A stretch of DNA of 64,000 nucleotides from JAENVT01 sp040006755 (lineage in GTDB: Bacteria > Actinomycetota > Acidimicrobiia > Acidimicrobiales > Ilumatobacteraceae), in assembly GCA_040006755.1 (NCBI GenBank), contig JBDTWJ010000001.1:1-64000 (forward strand), written 5' to 3'. Shown here in pieces: positions 33,509 through 42,453 of this stretch. The position numbers and the translations under genes were made by a program. How positions within the stretch are numbered: the stretch's first letter is position 1; the number at the start of each line of letters is the position of its first letter. The notes beneath the pieces are model-generated. The model did no database searches, had not been told where the DNA came from, and saw nothing but the letters and a program-made list of their open reading frames with translations.

Positions 33509-35521
33509 GTGGCAGTTGCGGGACCTTCCCCCACTGGGTCGATGATCATCGATGACTTTCTGCTCGTCGTCACCGTGTCGGCGTGCATCTGGTTGATTGC
33601 GACCGCTCCGTGGGCTCGCCGCTGGCAACGAACGCTCCGTCCGATCATCACCGCGCTCGTCGTTGCCGTCGTGCTGCAGGTGGTCGCGAGGCTCGGCAAC
33701 ATCTTGCTGCACGGTTTCACGGCCGCGCTGGGCGTCGTCCCGGTCCTTCTCGTCACGTTGCTCGCCATTCACCGACAGTCCGGGCACCACCGCCTGAAGC
33801 TCTGGTCAGCCTTCGGTGCAGTCGCGGCAGCGGCCATCCTCGCAATGATCGGACTCGGCGTTGCCGCGGCCTCCGCTCGTCCCGATCTCACAAATGGAGC
33901 TGAGACCACAATGGAGGCACTGCAAGCCTTGAAGTTGGGCGACTTCGACTCGGCGCGCGACGGCTTCCGACGTGCCGCAGACCTGCTCGGCAGCGCGGTC
34001 GACGACCTCGAGACGCCATGGGCTCAGCCGTCCCGGTTCCTACCCGTCGTTGCGCAGCACCGCAGAGCCGCGTCGGATCTCGCCAAGTCGACCGAGTCGG
34101 TCTCACGCGCCATCGTCGACGTGCTGGGAGAGATCGACTTCGATCGGCTGCGCGTCGTCAATGGCACGATCGACATCGGCGCGATCACGGCCTTGCACGA
34201 TCCTCTCAGTCGGCTGTATGAGGCGTTGGCCGATCTTCGCTCGACGGTCGATGCTGTAGATAGCCAATGGCTCGTCGATCCGATCCGAAAGCGGTTGGCA
34301 ACCTTTGTGCGCGAGATCGATGACGAGCAGGTCGAGGGCGAGCGGGCGATGCTCGCTGTGCAGCGCACGCCAGCGATGCTCGGCGCCAACGGGCCACGGG
34401 TGTACTTCATCGCCTTCACGACGCCTGCAGAGTCGCGAGGTCTTGGTGGGTCGATGGGCAACTGGGCCGAGGTGACGATCGACTCCGGTCGATTCTCGGT
34501 CACCGGCTTCGGGCGCACAGCCGATCTCGCGGTTGATGGAAACACCGAGCGTTGGGAGCGCGTGACCAGTTCGCCGCACTTCCCGGATGTGGCCAAGTCG
34601 ATCGCCGAGGGATACCCAGCGTTCAGCGGTCATGACGTGGATGGTGTGTTCGCCATGGACGTCTATACCGTTGCCGCGTTCATCAAGATGACGGGTCCGA
34701 TCGATCTCACCTCCGCGGTGCAGACCGTGTCGGTCGACAACGCTGCGACGTTGTTGCTCAGCGATCAATATGCAGTCGCTCAGAATGGTGCCGAACGAAT
34801 CGACCTGATCGAGGAGGTCGCGGGCACCACGCTCGGGCGTCTGCTGACGACGTCCCTGCCCGCGCCGCCCGACCTGGTCGAGTTGTTGAGCCCGTTGGCC
34901 ACACAGGGACGACTCGACGGTTGGGCGCGTCGACCGAGCGAGCAAGAGTTGTTCCAGCAGATGCGAATATCGGGCGAGCTCCCGGTGCTGCACGGCGGCG
35001 ACGGTCTGGCGATCGTTGTCAACAACGTCGGCAACAACAAGATCGACTACTACTTGACCGGTGAGGTGTTGTATTCGGTCGACACCGACGCAGCTTCCGG
35101 TATGGCGACCGCCGGCATCGAGATCACCTTGCGCAATAGCGCGCCCGCCGGTGCGCTCGAACCAGCGATCGTGTTCGGCAACTCCGCGGGGGCTCCGCCG
35201 GGTACAAACCTGATGGACCTCAGTGTGTATTCCGCACTGCCAGTCACGGAGGTGACTGGAGATGGCCAGCCTCCAGCAACAACGGTCGACGTCCCCTCTC
35301 ACGGCTTCAACATCACGACGCGGGTGCTGCAGATCTCCGCGCTGTCGACGACGCACATCCATATGGAACTCGCCGGTCCACTCGACCTCAGCGTTGGGTA
35401 CCACGCCGTCATCAGGAACGGCGCATCGGTGATTCCACTGAAGATGACCGTGTTCGTCGACGGTGATCCCATCGACGAGTCAACGATGGCCTTGGCAGGC
35501 CTCCACACCATCGATCTCTAG
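33509..35521 (+). CDS. DUF4012 cell-surface polymer-associated protein
   Basis: 670 residues from GTG 33509. Several N-terminal membrane helices (IIDDFLLVVTVSACIWLIATA, ITALVVAVVLQVVARLGNILL, VPVLLVTLLAIH, and a fourth near FGAVAAAAILAMIGLGVAAA) precede a large exported region. DUF4012 features include RVYFIAFTTPAESRGLGGSMGNWAEV and DVDGVFAMDVYTVAAFIKMTGPI. These proteins are found in actinobacterial polysaccharide loci; activity not established. The same frame stays open upstream to about 33334 without ATG, GTG or TTG, and encodes a further plausible helix, so the true start may lie earlier. Confidence 0.82.
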   Translation: MAVAGPSPTGSMIIDDFLLVVTVSACIWLIATAPWARRWQRTLRPIITALVVAVVLQVVARLGNILLHGFTAALGVVPVLLVTLLAIHRQSGHHRLKLWSAFGAVAAAAILAMIGLGVAAASARPDLTNGAETTMEALQALKLGDFDSARDGFRRAADLLGSAVDDLETPWAQPSRFLPVVAQHRRAASDLAKSTESVSRAIVDVLGEIDFDRLRVVNGTIDIGAITALHDPLSRLYEALADLRSTVDAVDSQWLVDPIRKRLATFVREIDDEQVEGERAMLAVQRTPAMLGANGPRVYFIAFTTPAESRGLGGSMGNWAEVTIDSGRFSVTGFGRTADLAVDGNTERWERVTSSPHFPDVAKSIAEGYPAFSGHDVDGVFAMDVYTVAAFIKMTGPIDLTSAVQTVSVDNAATLLLSDQYAVAQNGAERIDLIEEVAGTTLGRLLTTSLPAPPDLVELLSPLATQGRLDGWARRPSEQELFQQMRISGELPVLHGGDGLAIVVNNVGNNKIDYYLTGEVLYSVDTDAASGMATAGIEITLRNSAPAGALEPAIVFGNSAGAPPGTNLMDLSVYSALPVTEVTGDGQPPATTVDVPSHGFNITTRVLQISALSTTHIHMELAGPLDLSVGYHAVIRNGASVIPLKMTVFVDGDPIDESTMALAGLHTIDL

Positions 35522-35570
35522 ACGTCCGTAGACTACCGCCAGCGTGCAGAGGTCAGTCAGTGGAGGGCCC

Positions 35571-36548
35571 GTGGACAAGGAAGCTCGAATCTATGTCGCC
35601 GGCCACGCGGGTCTCGTGGGATCGGCTGTGGTCCGTCGGCTGGAGGCGGATGGCTTTACGAACATCCTCACCGCCAACCGCCAGCAACTCGATCTGCGCG
35701 ATCAGGCTGAAGTCTCACATTGGTTCAAGGCCAACCGTCCCCAGTACGTGTTTCTCGTTGCTGGCACTGTGGGCGGAATCCTGGCGAACAGCACCCGGCC
35801 TGCCGAGTTCATCTACGACAACATGATGATCCACGGCACGGTGGTGCACGCCTCCCACCTCTACGACGTCACGAAGCTGCTGTACCTCGGCTCGTCGTGC
35901 ATCTACCCCCGTCACGCAACGCAGCCGATCACCGAGGAAGAGTTGCTCACCGGTCCGCTCGAGCCGACCAACGAGTGGTATGCCATTGCGAAGATCGCCG
36001 GCATCAAGTTGTGTCAGGCCTATCGACAGCAGTACGGCAGCGACTTCATCTCGGCGATGCCGACCAACCTGTACGGCCCCAACGACAATTTCGATCTCAC
36101 CAGCGGCCACGTGCTGCCCGCGTTGATCCGCAAGTTCCACGACGCCAAAACAAGCGGCGCGAAGGGTGTGGAGATCTGGGGCACAGGTTCGCCGATGCGC
36201 GAGTTCCTCCACGTCGACGACTTGGCCGACGCTTGCTTGCACCTGATGCGTCACTACAGCGATGCCATCCACATCAACGTCGGAACCGGCATCGACCTGT
36301 CGATACGCGAACTCGCCGAGAAGATCCGCAACTTGGTCCACCCCCAGGCGGAACTGCGGTTCGACACCTCGAAGCCCGATGGCACACCCCGCAAAGTGCT
36401 CGACGTCAGTCGGCTCACGGCGACGGGTTGGACCCCGAAGATCGATCTCGACACGGGCCTGCGCGAGACCTATCAGTGGTTCCTCAAGCAACAGGCAGCA
36501 CACATCGAGATGCGCGGCATCAACAGCCTCGCCGGCGCAACGAATTGA
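35571..36548 (+). CDS. fcl: GDP-L-fucose synthase
   Basis: 325-residue extended SDR enzyme that makes GDP-L-fucose from GDP-4-keto-6-deoxymannose with NADPH. The cofactor motif GHAGLVGS is at 11-18. The Ser of LGSSCIYP and the Tyr/Lys of NEWYAIAKIAGIK form the catalytic set. NLYGPNDNFDLTSGHVLPALIRKFHDAK is characteristic of the family. GTG 35571 is chosen because GGAGGG lies just upstream. It implies fucose in the surface polymer made by the preceding genes; no GDP-mannose dehydratase (gmd) is in the window. Confidence 0.94.
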   Translation: MDKEARIYVAGHAGLVGSAVVRRLEADGFTNILTANRQQLDLRDQAEVSHWFKANRPQYVFLVAGTVGGILANSTRPAEFIYDNMMIHGTVVHASHLYDVTKLLYLGSSCIYPRHATQPITEEELLTGPLEPTNEWYAIAKIAGIKLCQAYRQQYGSDFISAMPTNLYGPNDNFDLTSGHVLPALIRKFHDAKTSGAKGVEIWGTGSPMREFLHVDDLADACLHLMRHYSDAIHINVGTGIDLSIRELAEKIRNLVHPQAELRFDTSKPDGTPRKVLDVSRLTATGWTPKIDLDTGLRETYQWFLKQQAAHIEMRGINSLAGATN

Positions 36549-36630
36549 CGTATCGACAGGAACGGGGCGCCGGTTCGGGCTGGGCCTGCTGCGAGCAGCA
36601 GCCCGATCCGGCGCCTGCGTGCCGCGTCGG

Positions 36631-37251
36631 TCAGCCGTCCTGACCGGCGTGATCGTCGCCGTGATGGCCGTGGTGATCATCGCCCTGACCGTCGTCGTTG
36701 CCTGGTGTACACGTGACGTTGGGGTTCCACACTTCAAACATGCCGGCGGGGTTGTTCTTGTAGAGCCAGACGTGCAGTGAGTAGTACGCGGGCAGGTCGA
36801 AACGATTGCCGACCGGCGTGGAGTTGAACTCCTGGCCGAACAGCGAAGGCGGCGACGCGTGCTGAGCGTCCCACGCATCTTTGAACACGACGTATTCGAG
36901 AGCAACCAGGCGCAGGCGGCCGTGCTCGTCGGGCTCGTACACGACGGCCTCGGGCGTGAGGGGGTCGATGGCGCCGTCGGGGACGATCGCACCTTTGGCA
37001 TAGTGCACGCCCATGGCGCCCATGTCGGGCATGTCGATGCACGCAATGCCGTCCTTGTCGAGCAGCAGCCCGTAGCCGGCGTCCTGTGCGACCGACAGCT
37101 TGCGGAACTGCTGGGTCGCACGCTTGACACGCTTCAGTTCCCTGTTGATGCTGTTGTTGTCGTCGTGGCCGTGTGACGCGTAGGCGACGCTGACCGCAGT
37201 TCCCGACGTCGTCGCAATGATCAGCAGTGGGACGAGGAGCTTACGAAGCAT
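36631..37251 (-). CDS. Secreted protein with histidine-rich C-terminus
   Basis: 206 residues from ATG 37251. The signal peptide (about 1-23, ending AYASHGH) is clear. The middle domain (GYGLLLDKDGIACIDMPDMGAMGVHYAKG ... YSLHVWLYKNNPAGMFEVWNPNV) is unknown to me but looks folded. The C-terminal tail is rich in His, Asp and Gly (GDDHHGHHGDDHAGQDG), suggesting metal binding. Overlaps the DUF4242 gene by 11 bases. Confidence 0.75.
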   Translation of the reverse strand: MLRKLLVPLLIIATTSGTAVSVAYASHGHDDNNSINRELKRVKRATQQFRKLSVAQDAGYGLLLDKDGIACIDMPDMGAMGVHYAKGAIVPDGAIDPLTPEAVVYEPDEHGRLRLVALEYVVFKDAWDAQHASPPSLFGQEFNSTPVGNRFDLPAYYSLHVWLYKNNPAGMFEVWNPNVTCTPGNDDGQGDDHHGHHGDDHAGQDG

Positions 37252-37540
37252 TCGACTCACCGCCCATGCCACGGTAGAAGTAGGGGTCGAGTACGCGTAC
37301 TTCAGTGATGGTGTCGACGGGTAGCCCGTTGCGTTGAGCTACTTGGCGGATGGACTCGGGCGACGGCCCGTCGTAAATGCAGAAGGTCTTGCGACTGTCG
37401 TCGCCGACATACGAATGGACCCACGTGACACCGAGATCGGCATTTGTTGCGACCACCGACGCGACGGCTTTGATGCCGGTGTCGTTGATCGGAATGTCGA
37501 GCCCGTCGGGAAAGCTACGTTCTACGAGGTAGCGAGGCAT
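37241..37540 (-). CDS. DUF4242 small protein
   Basis: 99 residues from ATG 37540. PRYLVERSFPDGLDIP and VTWVHSYVGDDSRKTFCIYDGPSPESIR match DUF4242, a ferredoxin-like alpha/beta fold; one studied relative, Streptomyces SCO4226, binds nickel. The coupled neighbour has a histidine-rich tail, which would fit a shared role in metal handling, but that is inference. Confidence 0.82.
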   Translation of the reverse strand: MPRYLVERSFPDGLDIPINDTGIKAVASVVATNADLGVTWVHSYVGDDSRKTFCIYDGPSPESIRQVAQRNGLPVDTITEVRVLDPYFYRGMGGESNAS

Positions 37541-37590
37541 TTTGATCTCCGTTTCCAGCCGGGCGGTCCGGCCTGGTTCGAAGGTACAAA

Positions 37591-37619
37591 AAGCCTCGCA
37601 GATGCACATCGGGAGGCTT
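37591..37619 (-). terminator. Rho-independent terminator after the LuxR-type gene
   Basis: Arms AAGCCTC (37591-37597) and GAGGCTT (37613-37619) with a 15-base loop. On the minus strand the stem is followed by a run of T (GAGGCTTTTTG), starting three bases past the stop of the leftward regulator gene. Confidence 0.7.
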
Positions 37620-37621
37620 CC

Positions 37622-40237
37622 CTATCTTTGTGCCGACGGTTCCCCATCTTGCACGCCGAGACGAGCGGCCTCGCGGGCAGCCTCGCCGCGGGAGGACACG
37701 CCGAGCTTCGTCAGCACCGACGACACGTGGTGGTCGATCGTCTTGGCGGACAAAACCAGCTGATCAGCGATCTCGGAGTTGCGCATTCCCTGTGCGATCA
37801 GGCGTAGCACATCCAGTTCACGCGTGGTGAGCCCGGCTGGGTTCGCCCTCGTCGACGAGCGCGCACCGCGGGGGATACTGCGCACGCCGATTTCGCGCAT
37901 ACGACGGACCACCAGGGTCGCTGCGGGATCGGCGCCGAGCGCGTCGAACAGTTCGAAGGCGTGACGCAGATCGTCGGGGTGGTCGCTCTGGGACAGCGCC
38001 AGCGCTTCCTCGTACGGACAGCCGATCCGCTGCCAGGCGTCGGCGGACTCGCGAGCGCGCCCTTCGATCATCATCGCCCATGGTTCAGCGGCGCATTCCG
38101 GGACGGCCTCCTCGATACCGCCATTGTGCCGCCACCAGGCGATCTCGCCGGCCCACCAGCTGGCCCGGCTGTCGATGCAAGCTTGCAGCACGCAACCGGA
38201 ATCAGTTGCATCGATCGCGGGGTGACCACCGAGCCACGCGGCTTCCGCTCGCGCCGCGGTGGCTGGGCCGAGCCACTGGAGCTCGCCCGATCGGTCCGCC
38301 ATTTGAGCGGCCTCGTCGAGCAGTGCTGAGTGGCCAGGATCGCCTCGGCGAGCTCGGACCAACCCGACGGTGATCAGCGCTGAGATACGCGCCAACGGCG
38401 TGCCCGGCACATTCACGCTTGCTGGAACAGCGGCGATCGCTTTGTCCCACCTGCCCCGATCCAGTTCCGTTCGGGCGTAATAGACGTGCAGATAGCGAGC
38501 CCACAGGTCCAACCCGTGCTCGGTGCAGTATTCGCTCGCCGTGCTGTAGTACGGATCGATGAAGTCCCATCGCCGGTGTCGTTGGGCGATGTCGGCCAGA
38601 TGGATGTAGGCGCGGCCAACATGGTCGTCGCGGCCTTCCGCCAACGCGATCTCCAGGCTTTGCAACAGATCGGCCAAGCCGCGTTCGTCGCCAACCAACA
38701 GCCGGAGTCCACCGATCGTGTTGAGTGCGTGCACCACGACATCGCGATCACCACAACGACGAGCGAGGTCGAGCGCTTGCTGACCCGCGACAAGGCCCGT
38801 CTCGATCTGACTCGCGTTCATCGCGAGCATGGCGACGTTCGCGTAGGCCGCGGCGAGTTCGGAACCAGACGGCTGCCTCTGCAGGAGACCAACGGCCTTC
38901 TCGCCGTTTGCGTGAGCGTCGATGCGCCGGCCGCCACACCGTTGCACCGTCGACAGTCGCCGCAACGCATCGCCCTCGCGAATTTCGTCGCCTGTCTGAT
39001 GCCGGAGCTCGACTGCTTCACTCAGCCATGCGATTGCCTCGTCGAACTGATCGATGAGGTACACCTCGCGGCCGCCCTGCTCCAACAACTCTGCTCGACG
39101 TTCGGCATCGAGGTGCGCCGCGAAGCGCAATGCTCGCCGGTACTGCGCAGCCGCTTCGCGGTGGGCTCCACGGCCGGCGGCCTCGGCAGCGGCAATCGGC
39201 GCGAACTCGGTGACTGCTTCGGCATCGCCGGTCGCTTCTGCGTGGTGCGCGAGGCGCGCCGGGTCTGCGCCTTCGGTGCGCAGCAACTGCAACGCCAGAG
39301 CGTGAAGGGAAACGCGCCGAAGCGGCTCGATCTCGTCAATGATCGCCTCACGTGCCAAGTCGTTTCGGAATGAGATCCCGTCGGCCGACTCGACCAGCAT
39401 CCCCGACGACAGGCATGCGGCCAGTCGGCCTGCATGAGCGCCGCCCATCGCGGAAACCATGCCGAGTGGAACGGAGCCGGTGACGATGGCAACGTCCTCC
39501 AACAGGCTGCGTGCGTCGGGATCGAGGCTGGCAGCACGCGCCAGCACCGCATCGCGTACTGACGCTGGCAGCTCCGTGCCATCGGTCGCCAACACCTCGG
39601 TCACATAGAACGGGTTGCCACCGGTGCGCTGAAACAGTTCGTCGGCGTCGAAGCCGTGTGGCGCAGCGAGTTCTCGGACTGCGTGCCGCGACAGCGGCGC
39701 CAAGCGCATGCGCTCGGCTCCCGCTGCGGCGAGATCGCCCAACACCAGGCGCAGCGGATGATCCAGCGCCAGCTCATCGCGACTCGTCACGACCGCCATG
39801 CTGCGCGTCGACGCCATGCGGCGGGCAAGTAATGCGATGACGTCGAGCGTCGCCTCGTCGGCCCAATGCACGTCCTCGAGCACGACCAAGGTGGGGCACG
39901 ATCGCAACTCTTCGAGCAGCACGGGAAACACCTCGTGCATCGGCGCGCCGCGGCCCACGACCTCCCCGAGCCGGCCGCCAGTCTTCGAGGCGATGTCGGC
40001 GAGCGGACCAAGAGGTCGCGCGGTGAAGAGCCGTTCGCATGAACCAGTCCACACGCGGACCGTGCCACCACAATCGCCGATGCGCTCCACGAGCGCTGTC
40101 TTGCCGATTCCAGCCTCTCCCATCAGGAGCATCAACTTCCCCGCGCCGTTGCGAGCGTCGTCGAGCGAACGACGCAGCCGGGCCAATTGCTCGTCTCGCT
40201 CCAACAACTGCATGGTCGGCACCACGTCTCTCATCAT
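37622..40237 (-). CDS. Large ATP-binding LuxR-family regulator (LAL type)
   Basis: 871 residues. An N-terminal AAA/NB-ARC-like ATPase (Walker A GEAGIGKT at 40-47; Walker B PTLVVLEDVHWADE) is followed by a long helical TPR-like middle. The C-terminal LuxR helix-turn-helix reads LTTRELDVLRLIAQGMRNSEIADQLVLSAKTIDHHVSSVLTKLGV. LAL regulators are transcriptional activators triggered by small molecules. Nearest candidate targets are the DUF4242 pair downstream or the VOC gene upstream, which lies 38 bases away on the same strand. ATG 40237, 40234 and 40213 are possible starts. Confidence 0.9.
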   Translation of the reverse strand: MMRDVVPTMQLLERDEQLARLRRSLDDARNGAGKLMLLMGEAGIGKTALVERIGDCGGTVRVWTGSCERLFTARPLGPLADIASKTGGRLGEVVGRGAPMHEVFPVLLEELRSCPTLVVLEDVHWADEATLDVIALLARRMASTRSMAVVTSRDELALDHPLRLVLGDLAAAGAERMRLAPLSRHAVRELAAPHGFDADELFQRTGGNPFYVTEVLATDGTELPASVRDAVLARAASLDPDARSLLEDVAIVTGSVPLGMVSAMGGAHAGRLAACLSSGMLVESADGISFRNDLAREAIIDEIEPLRRVSLHALALQLLRTEGADPARLAHHAEATGDAEAVTEFAPIAAAEAAGRGAHREAAAQYRRALRFAAHLDAERRAELLEQGGREVYLIDQFDEAIAWLSEAVELRHQTGDEIREGDALRRLSTVQRCGGRRIDAHANGEKAVGLLQRQPSGSELAAAYANVAMLAMNASQIETGLVAGQQALDLARRCGDRDVVVHALNTIGGLRLLVGDERGLADLLQSLEIALAEGRDDHVGRAYIHLADIAQRHRRWDFIDPYYSTASEYCTEHGLDLWARYLHVYYARTELDRGRWDKAIAAVPASVNVPGTPLARISALITVGLVRARRGDPGHSALLDEAAQMADRSGELQWLGPATAARAEAAWLGGHPAIDATDSGCVLQACIDSRASWWAGEIAWWRHNGGIEEAVPECAAEPWAMMIEGRARESADAWQRIGCPYEEALALSQSDHPDDLRHAFELFDALGADPAATLVVRRMREIGVRSIPRGARSSTRANPAGLTTRELDVLRLIAQGMRNSEIADQLVLSAKTIDHHVSSVLTKLGVSSRGEAAREAARLGVQDGEPSAQR

Positions 40238-40275
40238 GACGAAGAGTCGGCCAGGATGAAAGTCAAAACATCCCG

Positions 40276-40668
40276 TCAGTCGTTCGTGTCATCGTCGAGC
40301 TCATGAGCGAGCGGATGGCGTGGTTCGTACAGCATCAGCCATCCTGCGCCGGGCACTTGGATCGACGTCACGAGACCAAATCCTTGATCGACGATCTTGT
40401 CGTCGACTTCCACTCCCTTGCCGCGCAACTCGGCCACGGTGGCGTTGATGTCGTCGCACATCAGTGATGCCTGGTGGAACGGGAGCGTGGAGGTGCGATC
40501 TTCGTGGTTCTCCGACGCGGGATGTACGCCCAGCTCGCTCGGCGCCGTCTTGAAGATGAGCCAACCGCCGCCCGCATCGACCGATGGCCACTTGAGCACG
40601 TCACGAAAGAACGCCCGCGTGGCCTCGGCATCCTCGGAATGCACGATCGTGTGAAACCCGGTGATCAT
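40276..40668 (-). CDS. VOC family (glyoxalase-like) protein
   Basis: 130 residues, one vicinal-oxygen-chelate unit. MITGFHTIVHSEDAEATRAFFRDVLKWP opens the fold. Candidate metal ligands are the early histidine, H in LPFHQASLMCDD and E in LMLYEPRHPLA. Probably a dimeric small-molecule dioxygenase, isomerase or binding protein; substrate unknown. Likely cotranscribed with the LuxR-type regulator. Confidence 0.85.
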   Translation of the reverse strand: MITGFHTIVHSEDAEATRAFFRDVLKWPSVDAGGGWLIFKTAPSELGVHPASENHEDRTSTLPFHQASLMCDDINATVAELRGKGVEVDDKIVDQGFGLVTSIQVPGAGWLMLYEPRHPLAHELDDDTND

Positions 40669-40822
40669 GGACAGACCCTACGCCGGGATCCGATGCTCGC
40701 TTTCACGAGAACTCTGAAGGATTCCTTTGACATCTCGCTCTGCCGCAGCGGGAGAGTGTGATCACAACGTGAACGGTTCGTTTCAGATCTGAGGAGATGT
40801 CGCTGTGGTACATGACGCCAGG

Positions 40823-41193
40823 ATGAAGATCTCCGACGAGGGGGTCCTCGCTGCGCTGGCGCATCCCGCTCGTCTGGCGATCTCGCATCTGCTGTTGACG
40901 GTCGGCGACAGCACGGCAACCGCAGGTTTCCCTGGGCGGCGCTCGGGATCGGTCTTTTCACCGCCGTCCAACGGTTCAGCCCGGCCGGAATGCTGGGACG
41001 AGTCATCGGCATGGCCGGCGCGCTCGCTGCACTCGCCCGCGCCTCGGGAGCGTTGCTCGCCGGTGTCTTGGTGTCGCAAGTCGATCTGATCGTGCTGCTC
41101 GACGTGCAATCGGTCATCTACCTGGCGTGCGCTCTGCTGGCGTACATGCTGATCCGGGACGGGCGGGACGGACGGACAAGTCGCGTCGAGTGA
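40823..41193 (+). pseudogene. Gene relic: ArsR-type regulator N-terminus joined to the C-terminus of an MFS transporter
   Basis: From ATG 40823 the frame encodes MKISDEGVLAALAHPARLAISHLL, the start of an ArsR-type winged-helix regulator, then turns to nonsense after about 30 residues. From about 40935, in another frame, FPWAALGIGLFTAVQRFSPAGM leads into LGRVIGMAGALAALARASGALLAG and DVQSVIYLACALLAYMLI, the last two helices of a major-facilitator exporter, ending at 41193. ArsR/MFS pairs are common. A deletion that removed most of both genes explains this junction best. Confidence 0.72.
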
Positions 41194-41208
41194 GAGTACG
41201 GTGCGGCA

Positions 41209-41382
41209 ATGGCCATCCAGCGGAAATCCGATCGCCCAGTGGGAATCACCAACGAATCAGGTCAGCCGGAGATCGTGCTCGAGCTGGATGGGCTGACGCT
41301 CTCGATGAAGCCTCCCAGCAAGCCGACCGACGCCACATCGACCGACGCCGATGAAGAAGATCCCAAAGCCGACGGGCGCTGA
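41209..41382 (+). CDS. Small acidic protein, 57 residues
   Basis: ATG 41209 to TGA 41382. The sequence starts MAIQRKSDRPVGITNESG, has a compact middle PEIVLELDGLTLSMKP, and ends in a charged tail DADEEDPKADGR. Codon use looks like that of neighbouring genes (G/C-ending codons). Its 3' end overlaps the start of the DUF1810 gene by 32 bases, suggesting coupling. No family recognised. Confidence 0.55.
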   Translation: MAIQRKSDRPVGITNESGQPEIVLELDGLTLSMKPPSKPTDATSTDADEEDPKADGR

Positions 41383-41869
41383 CTTTCGAGATCCTCGCGT
41401 GCCGGCGATCGACGTAGAACGGTTCGTCGACGCGCAGCACGACGACTTCGCGCGAGCTCTCGGCGAGATCGAGGCCGGCCGCAAGCAATCGCATTGGATG
41501 TGGTACGTCTTCCCGCAGGTCACCGGACTCGGGGCCAGTGGTATGTCGATCCACTACGCAATCGGAATTGTCGCCGAGGCCGGGGCGTTCCTCGCCCATC
41601 CGGTGCTCGGCCCTCGCTATCGGCAGATGGTCAACGCGGTGTGGCACCAGGTCGTCGAAGGTGGCACCACCATCCACAACCTGTTCGGATCTCCAGACGA
41701 TGCCAAGCTCGTCTCCTCGTTGACGCTGTTCGCCGGCGCCGCCCGTCGCCTCGACGCTGCCGAGCCCGACCTGCGCACCTTCATCACGCAAGTCGATGAG
41801 GTCCTCGAAGCTGCAAGCACCCAAGGTCTCGCACGATGCACGACCACAGAGATCTTCATCGAGGAATGA
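41351..41869 (+). CDS. DUF1810 family protein
   Basis: 172 residues. ERFVDAQHDDFARALGEIEAGRKQSHWMWYVFPQVTGLGASGMSIHYAIG is the strongly conserved DUF1810 core, and AFLAHPVLGPRYRQMVNAV follows it. A small helical protein of unknown function. Overlaps the next gene by one to four bases. Confidence 0.9.
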   Translation: MKKIPKPTGADFRDPRVPAIDVERFVDAQHDDFARALGEIEAGRKQSHWMWYVFPQVTGLGASGMSIHYAIGIVAEAGAFLAHPVLGPRYRQMVNAVWHQVVEGGTTIHNLFGSPDDAKLVSSLTLFAGAARRLDAAEPDLRTFITQVDEVLEAASTQGLARCTTTEIFIEE

Positions 41870-42369
41870 TGCCGCTGAGCTTTGCACGCGTTGTGTTGCC
41901 AGATGATTCCGATCGGTTGGTGGGCTTCCTTTGTGCGAACCAGTGGCCCTTTCATCACACCACTCGACCTCAAACTGCAGATGTGGCCCACATGGTGTTC
42001 GCAAGTTCGGACGTGTCCAGTTACTGGGCCGTGAGCGACGGCCGTGACGTCGGATTGATCCGGTTGCTCGACCTTGACGATTCGGTCGAAGGAAGTCCGC
42101 TGTTCGACGTTCGGATTGCGGAGGCGGATCGGGGACGCGGCGTCGGTGGCGAGTGCGTGCAGTGGCTCACGGAACACCTGTTCGCGACGTACCCGAGTCT
42201 GCATCGCGTAGAAGCGAACACGAGAGCAGACAACGTGGCGATGCAACGCGTACTCGGCCGGTCGGCCTACCAACTCGAAGGACGACTTCGCGAGTCGTGG
42301 CCGTCCGAGGAGGGCCTTCGTTACGACACCCTGATCTACGGGCTCCTCCGAACCGAGCGGAGTCGCTGA
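41866..42369 (+). CDS. GNAT family N-acetyltransferase
   Basis: About 167 residues. GLIRLLDLDDSVEGSPLFDVRIAEADRGRGVGGECVQWL carries the acetyl-CoA binding motif (RGRGVGG), and RVEANTRADNVAMQRVLGRSAYQLEGRLRES is typical of RimJ-like amino-group acetyltransferases. ATG 41866 and 41869 are adjacent and both overlap the DUF1810 stop. Substrate unknown. Confidence 0.87.
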   Translation: MMPLSFARVVLPDDSDRLVGFLCANQWPFHHTTRPQTADVAHMVFASSDVSSYWAVSDGRDVGLIRLLDLDDSVEGSPLFDVRIAEADRGRGVGGECVQWLTEHLFATYPSLHRVEANTRADNVAMQRVLGRSAYQLEGRLRESWPSEEGLRYDTLIYGLLRTERSR

Positions 42370-42453
42370 CAGCGACCTGCCCGCCTTCGGGCCCGTTACG
42401 GTTCCTCGGGAAACCATCGCATCGACGCGAACCGTTTCTGCGAGGCTTCCCCA

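Noticed and set aside
34103..35404. 433-codon open frame opposite the DUF4012 gene
   Set aside because: Composition (His/Arg/Asp-rich) and lack of motifs mark it as an antisense shadow.
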